Shown here: positions 15,669 through 22,307 of the stretch, piece by piece
Numbering within the stretch: the first letter of the stretch is position 1
Layout of the letters: each line of letters begins with the position of its first letter
Origin: CAYLNM01 sp964385045
GTDB taxonomy: Bacteria; Planctomycetota; Phycisphaerae; Phycisphaerales; SM1A02
Assembly (NCBI GenBank): GCA_964385045.1
Contig: CAYLNM010000068.1
Coordinates: forward strand, 1-22,307
DNA length: 22,307 nucleotides
Direction: 5' to 3'
Position numbers and translations under genes: made by a program
Notes under the pieces: generated by a model
What the model was told of the DNA's origin: nothing
What the model saw: only the letters and a program-made list of their open reading frames with translations
The model's database searches: none

Positions 15669-16526
15669 TCAGCCGTCCTGTCCGCCCGGCCGGATCACCG
15701 GGCCGGACCAGATGTTGTCGGCCGCGAAGCCGTCGGGATCGGCGGTGACGTCGCCGAAGCGGCCGTCGGGCCCGGCGGACACGAAGAAGATCGTGCGGCC
15801 GGTCGCGGCGCCGTAGACGTCCTCGGTCGACCAGTCCGCCGACGCCGGGCTGCCGGTGAGCAGCGGCATCGCGGCCGCGTCGAGCCGGACCGTGCCGTCG
15901 TCGTCCCGGTTCTCCTGGACCTGCGTGCTCGTGTCGTCGAGCAGGCCGCGGAACCGCTCGTAGGACGGCCCCGGGTGCACCGCGCGGACCGGCTGGCCCC
16001 ACGCGTCGAGGACCGCGAGGCCGCCGTCCCATTCGCCGGCGTCGTACTCGCTGCGGGCCAGCGGACCTCCGGCGGGGCCGTTGGGATCCTGCGGGTCGAA
16101 CTGATCGAGCCAGATCGGCCGCGTCGCGTCGTTCGCGCTGTCGTAGCGGAAGACGAGGGCCGGGGGCAGCCCCGCGAGCAGCTCCCGCACCTGCGGGCTC
16201 CGCTCGATGCGGGTGAAGAGCTGCGTCGCCGAGAAGACGTGCGGCACGTCGGCGTGCACGTCCGCGCCGGGGGCGTCGGCCCGCGTGGTCCCCCAGGCGA
16301 CCTCGCGTCCGGCCTCCTTCTCGAAGGCGTCCACCGCGGCCGCGAGGACGTCGAGCGCCGCCTGCGTCCGCTGCTCGTCGCCCCGGGCGCTGAAGGTGCC
16401 GATCGCGGTGATCGTCAGCCCGGCGAGGACCGCGATGATCGCGATCGTCACCAGCAGCTCGACGAGCGTGAAGCCGCCGCCGCCGCGGGCGCGGCGCGGG
16501 CGCAGGATCTCGGGCGTGCCGCTCAC
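15669..16526 (-). CDS. GspG-like pseudopilin B
   Basis: This 285-residue protein starts with GTG, chosen because a clear GGAGG (16534-16538) lies seven bases upstream and the GTGA overlaps the preceding stop by four bases. The leader is RARGGGG18 then FTLVELLVTIAIIAVLAGL, Glu at +5 (E23). GspG marks are the LDAWGQPVR segment at 173-181 (the D-x-W-G box) and SAGPDGRFG at 250-258, followed by D-rich residues and ADNIWSG, which correspond to the calcium-binding C-terminal loop of GspG. It is about twice the usual length of GspG (about 145 residues), with an insertion between helix and D-A-W-G box. It may be a major pseudopilin in its own right, or one of two with different roles. Confidence 0.83.
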   Translation of the reverse strand: MSGTPEILRPRRARGGGGFTLVELLVTIAIIAVLAGLTITAIGTFSARGDEQRTQAALDVLAAAVDAFEKEAGREVAWGTTRADAPGADVHADVPHVFSATQLFTRIERSPQVRELLAGLPPALVFRYDSANDATRPIWLDQFDPQDPNGPAGGPLARSEYDAGEWDGGLAVLDAWGQPVRAVHPGPSYERFRGLLDDTSTQVQENRDDDGTVRLDAAAMPLLTGSPASADWSTEDVYGAATGRTIFFVSAGPDGRFGDVTADPDGFAADNIWSGPVIRPGGQDG

Positions 16527-17590
16527 TGGCCGACCTCCACGAGGTTGTCGCGGTTGGACTCCGTCTCGTCGATGCGGACGTCGTTGGAGCGCGGGGCGTA
16601 GATGCCGTCGGGCCCGGGCGAGAAGTAGGCGAAGCGGCCCGACTGGAGCACCGGGCTCGTGGTGGTCGACCCGCTCGCGTCCGGGATGCCGTCCACCGCC
16701 TCGCCGACCTCCATGTCCCACGGCCGTAGCCGGACCCAGTCCGAGAGCGACGGGGCGCCGTCGGCGACCCCGTCGCCGTCGTAGTCGCCCGGTCCGAGCC
16801 GGACGCCCGGGGCGCCGGTGGCGTAGGGCAGCCGCATGTACTGGATCGCGTTGCCCCACGGATCCGCGATGACCCGCGGCAGCGTGTCGTCGTACCCCGG
16901 GTCGCCCGGGAACAGCACCCGGTACTGACCGGTCTCGGGATCCTGCGTGCCGTCGGTGACGCCGACCGCGTCGTCGCCGCGGAGGTCGAGGTACGGCCCG
17001 TACACCCGGCTCGGGAACCCGTTCTCGGGGCGGCGGGCGACGCCGCCGTCGTTCCCGCTGAGCGAGAGCCGCCGCTCGGCGAGCTCGACGCCGTCGCCGT
17101 CGACGTCGGGGGCTCCCCAGAAGCCGCCGGCCCCGGGCGAGCGGATGCCGAGGGTCGGGACCTCGGCGTCGTCGGCGTCGCCGCCGAAGTTCTCGTCGGG
17201 GTCGAAGCCGAAGCCGTCCTCCACCCAGGTGCCGTAGCCGAGCAGGTACTCCGCGGCGCTGGTCACCGAGTGCCGGTCGTAGATCTCCTCGCGCCAGTCG
17301 TCCGGGCTCGACGCCCGCAGCACCGGATCCGGGAGCAGGATCTCGTTGCGGCCGCCGTCGAGCAGCGGCGGGTGGAAGCCGTGGTCCTGCTCGAAGCTCA
17401 CCGTCCCCTGCACGAGCGACTGCATCAGCGAGACCGCCTGGGCCTTGCGGGCCTGGCCACGGGCGACGTTCACCGCGACCACCGTCAGGGCCGCCAGCAC
17501 CGCCACGATGCCAAGGGCCACCAGCAACTCCACGAGCGTGAAGCCGTGCCGGCGCGGGCGTCTCGGATTGTCGGGCCGGTCGACCGCCAT
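16523..17590 (-). CDS. GspG-like pseudopilin A
   Basis: This 355-residue protein has the leader RRHG16 then FTLVELLVALGIVAVLAAL, Glu at +5 (E21). GspG marks are IADPWGNAIQY at 241-251 and YFSPGPDGIYAPRSND at 322-337. It also has DVDGDG at 162-167 and a full DxDxDGxxD loop at 269-277, both calcium-type. It is more than twice normal GspG length; the insertion (about 75-240) is acidic and Gly/Pro-rich. The ATG at 17590 is chosen because AGGAAGGAG lies six bases upstream, the strongest Shine-Dalgarno of the cluster, which suits an abundant subunit; a start 19 codons earlier is in frame but lacks this. A 16-bp GC palindrome lies just upstream of the Shine-Dalgarno. Confidence 0.85.
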   Translation of the reverse strand: MAVDRPDNPRRPRRHGFTLVELLVALGIVAVLAALTVVAVNVARGQARKAQAVSLMQSLVQGTVSFEQDHGFHPPLLDGGRNEILLPDPVLRASSPDDWREEIYDRHSVTSAAEYLLGYGTWVEDGFGFDPDENFGGDADDAEVPTLGIRSPGAGGFWGAPDVDGDGVELAERRLSLSGNDGGVARRPENGFPSRVYGPYLDLRGDDAVGVTDGTQDPETGQYRVLFPGDPGYDDTLPRVIADPWGNAIQYMRLPYATGAPGVRLGPGDYDGDGVADGAPSLSDWVRLRPWDMEVGEAVDGIPDASGSTTTSPVLQSGRFAYFSPGPDGIYAPRSNDVRIDETESNRDNLVEVGQ

Positions 17591-17602
17591 GTCGGACTCC
17601 TT
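17591..17602 (-). promoter_or_regulatory. Strong Shine-Dalgarno of GspG-like A
   Basis: On the minus strand AGGAAGGAG is followed by TCCGAC and the ATG. It decides the start of this gene and is stronger than the sites of neighbouring genes. Confidence 0.75.
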
Positions 17603-17607
17603 CCTGC

Positions 17608-17623
17608 GGCCCCCGCGGGGGCC
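17608..17623. other. 16-bp perfect GC palindrome between gspF and gspG-like A
   Basis: GGCCCCCGCGGGGGCC is self-complementary over all 16 bases and can fold as a 6-bp GC stem with a CGCG loop. It lies in the 53-bp gap after gspF, six bases upstream of the strong Shine-Dalgarno. No T-tract follows, so it is more likely an RNA-processing or stability element than a terminator. Confidence 0.55.
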
Positions 17624-17643
17624 AGGTCCGCCTGTCCGCGGCA

Positions 17644-18936
17644 TCACGTGCCGCCCGAGACGCTCTCGATCATCGCCACCAGCGGGAGGAACAGGGCGAG
17701 CACGATCGTGCCCACGATGCCGCCCAGCACCACCACCAGCAGCGGCTCGAGGAGGCTCACGAGGCCCTGCACCGCGACGTCGACCTCCTCGTCGTAGTTG
17801 TCGGCGACCTTCATGAGCATGGTGTCGAGGTCACCGGTCTCCTCGCCCACGTCGATCATGTTCACCACGATCGAGTCGACCGCCTTGGACTCCCGCAGTG
17901 GTCCGGCGAAGGACTCGCCCTCGCGGATCGAGTCGTGGACCTTGGTCAGCGACTTCTCGTAGACGTAGTTGCCCGAGGTGTCCCGCGTGATGAGGATCGC
18001 CTCGAGGATCGGGACGCCGGCCGAGATGAGGGTGCCGAGCGTCCGCGTGAACCGGGCGACCGAGGTCTTCTGCACCAGCGTGCCGAGCACCGGCAGCTTC
18101 ACGAGGATGACGTCCGTCGACGCGCGGCCGAACGTCGTGAGCCGGATCAGCTTCAGGAAGCCCCAGATGAGGAACGGGGCGAGCATGATCCAGATCGCCC
18201 CCGGCACCGCCTGGTCGGGCAGGTTGCCGGCCACCCACGCCGAGGCGTTGATGAGCCAGATGGTCAGGCCGGGGAGCTGGACGTCGAAGTCGTTGAAGAT
18301 CTCCTGGAAGCGCGGGATCACGAAGTACATGATGCCCGTCACGATGGCGGTCGCGATGATGATCACCGCCGCCGGGTAGATCATGGCCCCGCGGATGCGC
18401 CGCTTGAGGCGCTGCGACTTCTCCATGAACTGGGCGAGGCGCTGGAGGATGACGTCGAGCACGCCGCCGACCTCGCCCGCCGCCACCATCTTGACGTAGA
18501 GGCGGTCGAAGGCCCGGGGGTGCTTGCCCATCGCGTCCGAGAGCGTCGAGCCGGACTCGACGTCCTCGGCCACCGATCCGAGGATCGACTTGAGCTGCCC
18601 CGGCTTCTGCTGCTGCTCGAGGATCTGGATCGACCGGAGCAGCGGGAGCCCCGCGTCCTGCAGCGTCGAGAGCTGGCGGGTGAAGAGGGTGAGCTTCTTG
18701 GAGCCGACCCCGCCGATGGCGAGGTTGATCCCGCCGCCCTTCTTCTTCTTCTTCTTGGTGCCGGCTCCCGAGGCGCCCCCGCCGCCGCCGGACTTCACCT
18801 TCTGCTCGCGGACGCTCGTGGGGAACATCCCCTGCGACTTGAGCTGCTGGATGGCCTCCTCGCTCGAAGCGGCCTCGATCGTCCCCTTCTTGGACTTGGC
18901 CGCCGAATCGAGTGCCTCGTAGGCGAACGTGGGCAT
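17644..18936 (-). CDS. gspF: Type II secretion/type IV pilus inner-membrane platform protein GspF/PilC
   Basis: This 430-residue polytopic inner-membrane protein couples the assembly ATPase to pseudopilin polymerisation. Seen: an N-terminal MPTFAYEALD segment with the usual FPTSVRE at 38-44; two T2SSF cytoplasmic domains, beginning at about 84 (FTRQLSTLQDAGLPLLRSI) and about 295 (RFTRTLGTLISAGVPILEAI), with V-A-A-G-E-V-G-G at 151-158 and I-D-V-G-E-E-T-G at 361-368; and membrane segments at about 187-208, 247-262 and 396-421. The length is normal. A Gly-rich tract and six Lys codons in a row (61-66) form a linker before the first domain. The start is ATG at 18936, the natural family start, though its Shine-Dalgarno is poor. 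A 269-bp structured gap separates it from gspE. Confidence 0.95.
   Translation of the reverse strand: MPTFAYEALDSAAKSKKGTIEAASSEEAIQQLKSQGMFPTSVREQKVKSGGGGGASGAGTKKKKKKGGGINLAIGGVGSKKLTLFTRQLSTLQDAGLPLLRSIQILEQQQKPGQLKSILGSVAEDVESGSTLSDAMGKHPRAFDRLYVKMVAAGEVGGVLDVILQRLAQFMEKSQRLKRRIRGAMIYPAAVIIIATAIVTGIMYFVIPRFQEIFNDFDVQLPGLTIWLINASAWVAGNLPDQAVPGAIWIMLAPFLIWGFLKLIRLTTFGRASTDVILVKLPVLGTLVQKTSVARFTRTLGTLISAGVPILEAILITRDTSGNYVYEKSLTKVHDSIREGESFAGPLRESKAVDSIVVNMIDVGEETGDLDTMLMKVADNYDEEVDVAVQGLVSLLEPLLVVVLGGIVGTIVLALFLPLVAMIESVSGGT
18739..18756. repeat. (CTT)6 trinucleotide tract inside gspF
   Basis: Six CTT repeats on the plus strand encode six lysines (AAG) at residues 61-66 of GspF. It is the purest microsatellite in the window and could change length in frame. 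Confidence 0.85.
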
Positions 18937-18952
18937 GACTGGTTCCGCTCCC

Positions 18953-18990
18953 GGCGGGCCCCGAGCCCGCCTGTCAGCTCTCGCAGCTGA
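18953..18990 (-). promoter_or_regulatory. Two hairpins just upstream of gspF
   Basis: GGCGGGC (18953-18959) pairs with GCCCGCC (18965-18971) around five bases, and TCAGCT (18974-18979) pairs with AGCTGA (18985-18990) around five bases. They stand side by side 16 bases upstream of the gspF ATG and would form in the mRNA leader. No T-tract follows either one. Confidence 0.45.
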
Positions 18991-19077
18991 AGGCCGCGAG
19001 AATCTTCGTCCGTCGGGGGCCCCGCCGCACTGGCGAAGCGGGACCAAACCGGGCCCGACGGCTCCTCGATCCCGGAT

Positions 19078-19113
19078 GACGGGCCCTCAGGGGCGATTCC
19101 CCTCCGGCCCGTC
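19078..19113 (-). other. Two-part hairpin between gspE and gspF
   Basis: An outer 8-bp stem GACGGGCC/GGCCCGTC (19078-19085 with 19106-19113) encloses an inner 5-bp stem AGGGG/CCCCT (19089-19093 with 19099-19103) with a five-base loop. It lies about 92 bases after the gspE stop. The stem is strong but no T-tract follows, so terminator, processing site and mRNA-stability element are all possible. Confidence 0.5.
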
Positions 19114-19205
19114 TCCCGGTCTCCCTCCCCCGGGCTCCCCCCGGAGCTGCCGGCGGGCGACGCGACCGCGTGCCCCGAGGGGGCGGACGCGCCGCGCGAC
19201 GGTGG

Positions 19206-20981
19206 TCACTCCTCGACCATCGTCTCGCGGACCACCTCGTCGATGGTGGTCTGCCCCTCGTAGATGGTCATGAGGCCGGACTCGCGCAGGGTGCGCATCC
19301 CCCGGCGGCGGGCCTCCTCGCGGAGGGCGGTCGTGGACTCGCCGTCCATGATCATCTGCCGCAGCTTGTCCTCGAGCGTCAGGATCTCGAAGATCGCCCG
19401 CCGCCCCTTGAAGCCGCTGAAGTTGCACTGCTCGCAGCCGCGGCCGCGGAAGAACGTGCGGCCCTCGACGTCGGGTCGCCGCAGCTGGAGCTCCATGAGC
19501 TCCTCGTCGGTGGGGACGTACTCCTCCTTGCAGTCGAGGCAGATCCGGCGGACGAGCCGCTGGGCCACGATCGCCTCGATCGTCGCGGTGAGGAGGAACG
19601 TCTCGAGGCCGAGGTCCACCAGGCGGAGGATCGACGACGGGGCGTCGTTGGTGTGCAGCGTCGAGAACACCAGGTGTCCGGTGAGCGACGCCTGCACCGC
19701 GATCTGGGCCGTCTCGAGGTCGCGGATCTCGCCGACGAGGATGATGTCGGGGTCCTGCCGCAGGAACGAGCGGAGCAGCCGGGCGAAGGTCAGGTCCTGC
19801 TCGGTGTTCACCTGGCACTGCACGAGCCCGTCGATGTCGTACTCGACCGGGTCCTCGGCGGTGAGGATCTTGGTCTCCGGCTCGTTGAGCTCGTTCAGGG
19901 CCGCGTAGAGCGTCGTCGTCTTGCCCGAGCCGGTGGGCCCGGTCACGATCACGATCCCGTTGGGCTTCTTGATGAGGTCCCGCACCTCGTCGAGCTCGTC
20001 GTCCCGCAGGCCGATGCGGTCGAGGCTGAGCTGGACGTTCGAGCGGTCGAGCACGCGCATCACGACCGACTCGCCGAACATCGTCGGCAGCACCGCCACG
20101 CGGAGGTCGACCGGACTGTTGCCGACCATCAGCTCGATGCGGCCGTCCTGCGGCAGCCGCCGCTCGGCGATGTCGAGGTTCGACATGACCTTGATGCGGC
20201 TGACGATCGGCAGCGCGAGGTGCCGCGGCGGCGGGACCATCTCGTAGAGGACGCCGTCGATGCGGTACCGCATCTTGAACTCGTCCTCGAACGGCTCGAA
20301 GTGGATGTCCGACGCCCGGTCCTTGATCGCCTGGAGCAGCACGAGGTTGAGCAGCCGGACGACCTTGTTGTCCTCGGCCGCCGAGGCGAGCTCCTCGAGG
20401 TCGATCGAGTCGCCGCGGCCCTTGAGCGAGGACAGCGACGAGTCGTCCTCGAGCTGGGCCATGATGTCGACCATGCCGCTGCCGCCGCCCGAGTAGTGCT
20501 TCTTGTGCACCTCCTCGATCGACGCGGCCGGGGCGACGACCGCCTCGACCTTGAAGCCCATGAGCAGCCGCAGGTCGTCGACCGCCCGGAAGTTGTCGGG
20601 GCTCTTCATCGCCACCACGATCGTGCGGGTCGCGTCTTCGTACTCGAGCGGGGCGATCTCGTAGGCGGTGGCGGTCTCGCCCGGCAGGGCGTCGATCGCC
20701 TCCTTCGGGATGCGCTCGGCGTCGAAGGTGACCATCCGCATCCCGGCCTGGCCGGCGAGGGCCTCGAGCACGTCGGCCTCGGTGACGAGGCCCATCTCGA
20801 CCATCACCTCGCCCAGCCGCTTCTTCTCCCCCGCCTCCTTCTTCTGCTTCTGGACCCCGAGGGCCTCGTGGACCTGCTCGCGCGTCACCTTGCCGAGCTT
20901 GGTGAGGGCGCGACCGATCCGGCGGCCCTTCAGCTCGCGGGGGTCGAGGGTGCTGCCGCCGGTTTCCGCCGTGATCTGCAT
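19206..20981 (-). CDS. gspE: Type II secretion/type IV pilus assembly ATPase GspE/PilB
   Basis: This 591-residue cytoplasmic hexameric ATPase powers pseudopilus extension. The ATPase core has Walker A GPTGSGKTT at 348-356, the Asp box TAEDPVEY at 374-381, Walker B IILVGEIRD at 413-421, and the His box TGHLVFSTLHT at 434-444. The zinc-binding tetracysteine is present (C481, C484, C516, C519), as in GspE and PilB but not PilT. The N-terminus carries an MshEN-type domain with two 24-residue motifs at 21-44 and 55-78 that keep R, G, G, L and Q at the consensus positions, which predicts cyclic-di-GMP binding. The start is the ATG giving MQITAET; no good Shine-Dalgarno is seen. It lies 150 bp after pilT. 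The sequence alone does not separate a GspE from a PilB role; gene order favours GspE. Confidence 0.95.
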   Translation of the reverse strand: MQITAETGGSTLDPRELKGRRIGRALTKLGKVTREQVHEALGVQKQKKEAGEKKRLGEVMVEMGLVTEADVLEALAGQAGMRMVTFDAERIPKEAIDALPGETATAYEIAPLEYEDATRTIVVAMKSPDNFRAVDDLRLLMGFKVEAVVAPAASIEEVHKKHYSGGGSGMVDIMAQLEDDSSLSSLKGRGDSIDLEELASAAEDNKVVRLLNLVLLQAIKDRASDIHFEPFEDEFKMRYRIDGVLYEMVPPPRHLALPIVSRIKVMSNLDIAERRLPQDGRIELMVGNSPVDLRVAVLPTMFGESVVMRVLDRSNVQLSLDRIGLRDDELDEVRDLIKKPNGIVIVTGPTGSGKTTTLYAALNELNEPETKILTAEDPVEYDIDGLVQCQVNTEQDLTFARLLRSFLRQDPDIILVGEIRDLETAQIAVQASLTGHLVFSTLHTNDAPSSILRLVDLGLETFLLTATIEAIVAQRLVRRICLDCKEEYVPTDEELMELQLRRPDVEGRTFFRGRGCEQCNFSGFKGRRAIFEILTLEDKLRQMIMDGESTTALREEARRRGMRTLRESGLMTIYEGQTTIDEVVRETMVEE

Positions 20982-21107
20982 CGCGAAGCTCGTTCCAATC
21001 CCTGGTCAGGTGCCCGCCGTCCGGGCGAGCGAGCGTCCTCGCGGCCCCCGCCCCGCGGGCACCGCGTCGGTCCCGGGCGCGGCCGCGGCCCGCCCGTCGC
21101 CGGACGC

Positions 21108-21130
21108 CCGCGCCGTGCCCCGTGGCGCGG
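21108..21130 (-). other. Hairpin directly after the pilT stop codon
   Basis: CCGCGCC (21108-21114) pairs with GGCGCGG (21124-21130) around a nine-base loop, one base beyond the pilT stop on the minus strand. The 7-bp all-GC stem lacks a following T-tract. It may protect the pilT 3' end or attenuate transcription into gspE. Confidence 0.4.
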
Positions 21131-21131
21131 C

Positions 21132-22241
21132 TCAGGCGACCTCCTCGTCGAGCTCCTGCCGCCCGACGGTGCCGCCGGCGCGGTGCACCTTCTCGGTCAG
21201 GTCGCCCGGGTCCTTGCCCTTGTCGATCATCTCGTCGGCCGCGATCAGGCCCTTCTGGTAGAGCGACCACAGGTGGTCGTCCAGCAGCTGCATGCCGAAC
21301 TTGCGGCCGGTCTGGATGGCCGAGTCGATCCGGAAGGTCTTGTTCTCGCGAATGAGGTTCGCGATCGCGGGAGTGACCACGAGGAACTCGTAGCTGGCCA
21401 CGCGGCCCGGCTTGTCCACCCGGGCCAGCAGCACCTGGCTGAGGACCGCGATCAGCGAGACCGACAGCTGGACCCGGACCTGCTCCTGCTGGTTCGTCGG
21501 GAACGCGTCGATGATGCGGTTGATGGTGCCCGCCGCGCCGGTGGTGTGCAGCGTCGCGAACACGAGGTGGCCCGTCTCGGCGGCCCGGATCGCGGCCTCG
21601 ATCGTCTCGAGGTCGCGCATCTCGCCGACGAGGATGCAGTCCGGGTCCTGTCGCAGCACGCGGCGGAGGGCCTCGGAGAACGAGGGCACGTCGACCCCGA
21701 CCTCGCGCTGGTTCACCACCGACTTCTTGTGGTAGTGGTAGTACTCGATCGGATCCTCGACGGTCACGATGTGGCGGTCGAGGTTCGTGTTGATGTAGTC
21801 GATCATCGTGGCCAGCGACGTCGTCTTGCCCGAGCCGGTCGGGCCCGTGACGACGAAGAGGCCGCGGGGCCGCCGGATGAGCTCGCGGCAGATCTCCGGC
21901 AGGCCGATCTGGTCGAAGGTCAGCAGCTCGTTGGGGATGAGCCGCAGCACGAGCGACACGTCGCCCCGCTGGCGGAACACCGCCACGCGGAAGCGGGCCT
22001 TGTCGCCGTAGGCGAAGCCGAAGTCGCACGAGCCCTCCTCCTGCAGCTCCTGCTGGCAGCGCTCGGGCGTGATCGACTTCATGAGGGCGACCGTGTCGTC
22101 GGCGTCGAGGACCTTGGTGTCCACGTTCCGCAGCGTGCCGTGCAGCCGCAGGGTGGGCTTGCGGCCGGTGGCGAGGTGGAGGTCCGAGGCGCCCGACTTG
22201 ATCACGGTGTCGAGCAGGCGGTCGATCTGGATGGTGGACAT
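21132..22241 (-). CDS. pilT: Type IV pilus retraction ATPase PilT
   Basis: This 369-residue hexameric ATPase drives depolymerisation of pilus subunits. Seen: the N-terminal MSTIQIDRLLDTVIKSGASDLHL PAS-like start, Walker A GPTGSGKTT at 133-141, Asp box VEDPIEY at 161-167, Walker B DCILVGEMRD at 201-210, and the His box with the retraction-type AIRAAETGHLVFATLHT at 217-233, followed by GAAGTINRIIDAFP. The PilT-specific C-terminal A-x-x-N-L-I-R-E (292-299; the first variable residue is Ala-Asn rather than Arg-Asn) and SAIQTGRKFGMQLLDD (307-322) are present. There is no tetracysteine zinc site, as expected. It is the first gene of the minus-strand cluster within the window; no promoter or Shine-Dalgarno could be recognised in the 66 bases before the window edge. 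Confidence 0.95.
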   Translation of the reverse strand: MSTIQIDRLLDTVIKSGASDLHLATGRKPTLRLHGTLRNVDTKVLDADDTVALMKSITPERCQQELQEEGSCDFGFAYGDKARFRVAVFRQRGDVSLVLRLIPNELLTFDQIGLPEICRELIRRPRGLFVVTGPTGSGKTTSLATMIDYINTNLDRHIVTVEDPIEYYHYHKKSVVNQREVGVDVPSFSEALRRVLRQDPDCILVGEMRDLETIEAAIRAAETGHLVFATLHTTGAAGTINRIIDAFPTNQQEQVRVQLSVSLIAVLSQVLLARVDKPGRVASYEFLVVTPAIANLIRENKTFRIDSAIQTGRKFGMQLLDDHLWSLYQKGLIAADEMIDKGKDPGDLTEKVHRAGGTVGRQELDEEVA

Positions 22242-22307
22242 GGCTTCGGGATCCGTGGTCGCCGGCGGGAAGGAGCGGCGGGCGGTCGGGGGCGGCGGGG
22301 GTCGGGT

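Noticed and set aside
19087..22029. A 980-codon minus-strand frame across pilT and gspE
   Set aside because: It is a frame-shifted reading of the two ATPase genes, which are each complete in another frame.
1..22307. tRNA, rRNA, CRISPR array, insertion sequence or prophage genes
   Set aside because: None was found on reading both strands: no cloverleaf-like segments, no regularly spaced repeats and no transposase or integrase motifs.

Overview
This window is very GC-rich DNA whose codons almost always end in G or C. The secretion/pilus ATPases, the GspF-type platform protein and the prepilin leaders (one reads AFTLIELLVVIAII) look like those of planctomycetes, most likely the class Phycisphaerae. 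That placement is inferred from protein style and base composition; there is no rRNA in the window to confirm it.

Region 1 (1-6149) holds six metabolic genes in mixed orientation: an aspartoacylase/succinylglutamate desuccinylase-family hydrolase (+), a phosphonatase-like HAD hydrolase (-), a HisN-type inositol-monophosphatase-family phosphatase (+), phosphoglycerate mutase gpmA (-), dihydroorotase pyrC (-) and dTDP-4-dehydrorhamnose 3,5-epimerase rfbC (+). Spacers are short and carry small tandem repeats. Three of these genes appear to have a -10-like element only 7-8 bases before the ATG, which suggests leaderless transcripts.

Region 2 (6150-6390) is a 241-bp gap with a 12-bp tandem repeat at the rfbC stop codon and a minus-strand intrinsic terminator (11-bp stem plus T5) that closes the next cluster.

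Region 3 (6391-22241, all minus strand) is one long type II secretion/type IV pilus-like assembly cluster. In transcription order it reads pilT, gspE/pilB, gspF/pilC, two GspG-like pseudopilins, then GspH-, GspI-, GspJ- and GspK-like minor pseudopilins. The last genes overlap or nearly touch (4-bp overlap, 2-bp gap, 4-bp overlap, 1-bp overlap), so they are surely co-translated. The order E-F-G-H-I-J-K is canonical for type II secretion, but a PilT retraction ATPase heads the cluster and no secretin, GspC/L/M, PilM-P or prepilin peptidase lies in the window.

The machine is unusual in the size of its pseudopilins: 285-561 residues for G to J and 1,813 for the GspK-like tip protein, with DxDxDGxxD calcium-type loops in two of them. 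GspE has two near-perfect 24-residue MshEN cyclic-di-GMP-binding motifs. The spacers between pilT, gspE, gspF and gspG are rich in hairpins. Together this suggests a c-di-GMP-responsive pseudopilus with a very large tip complex, possibly for secretion or surface attachment.
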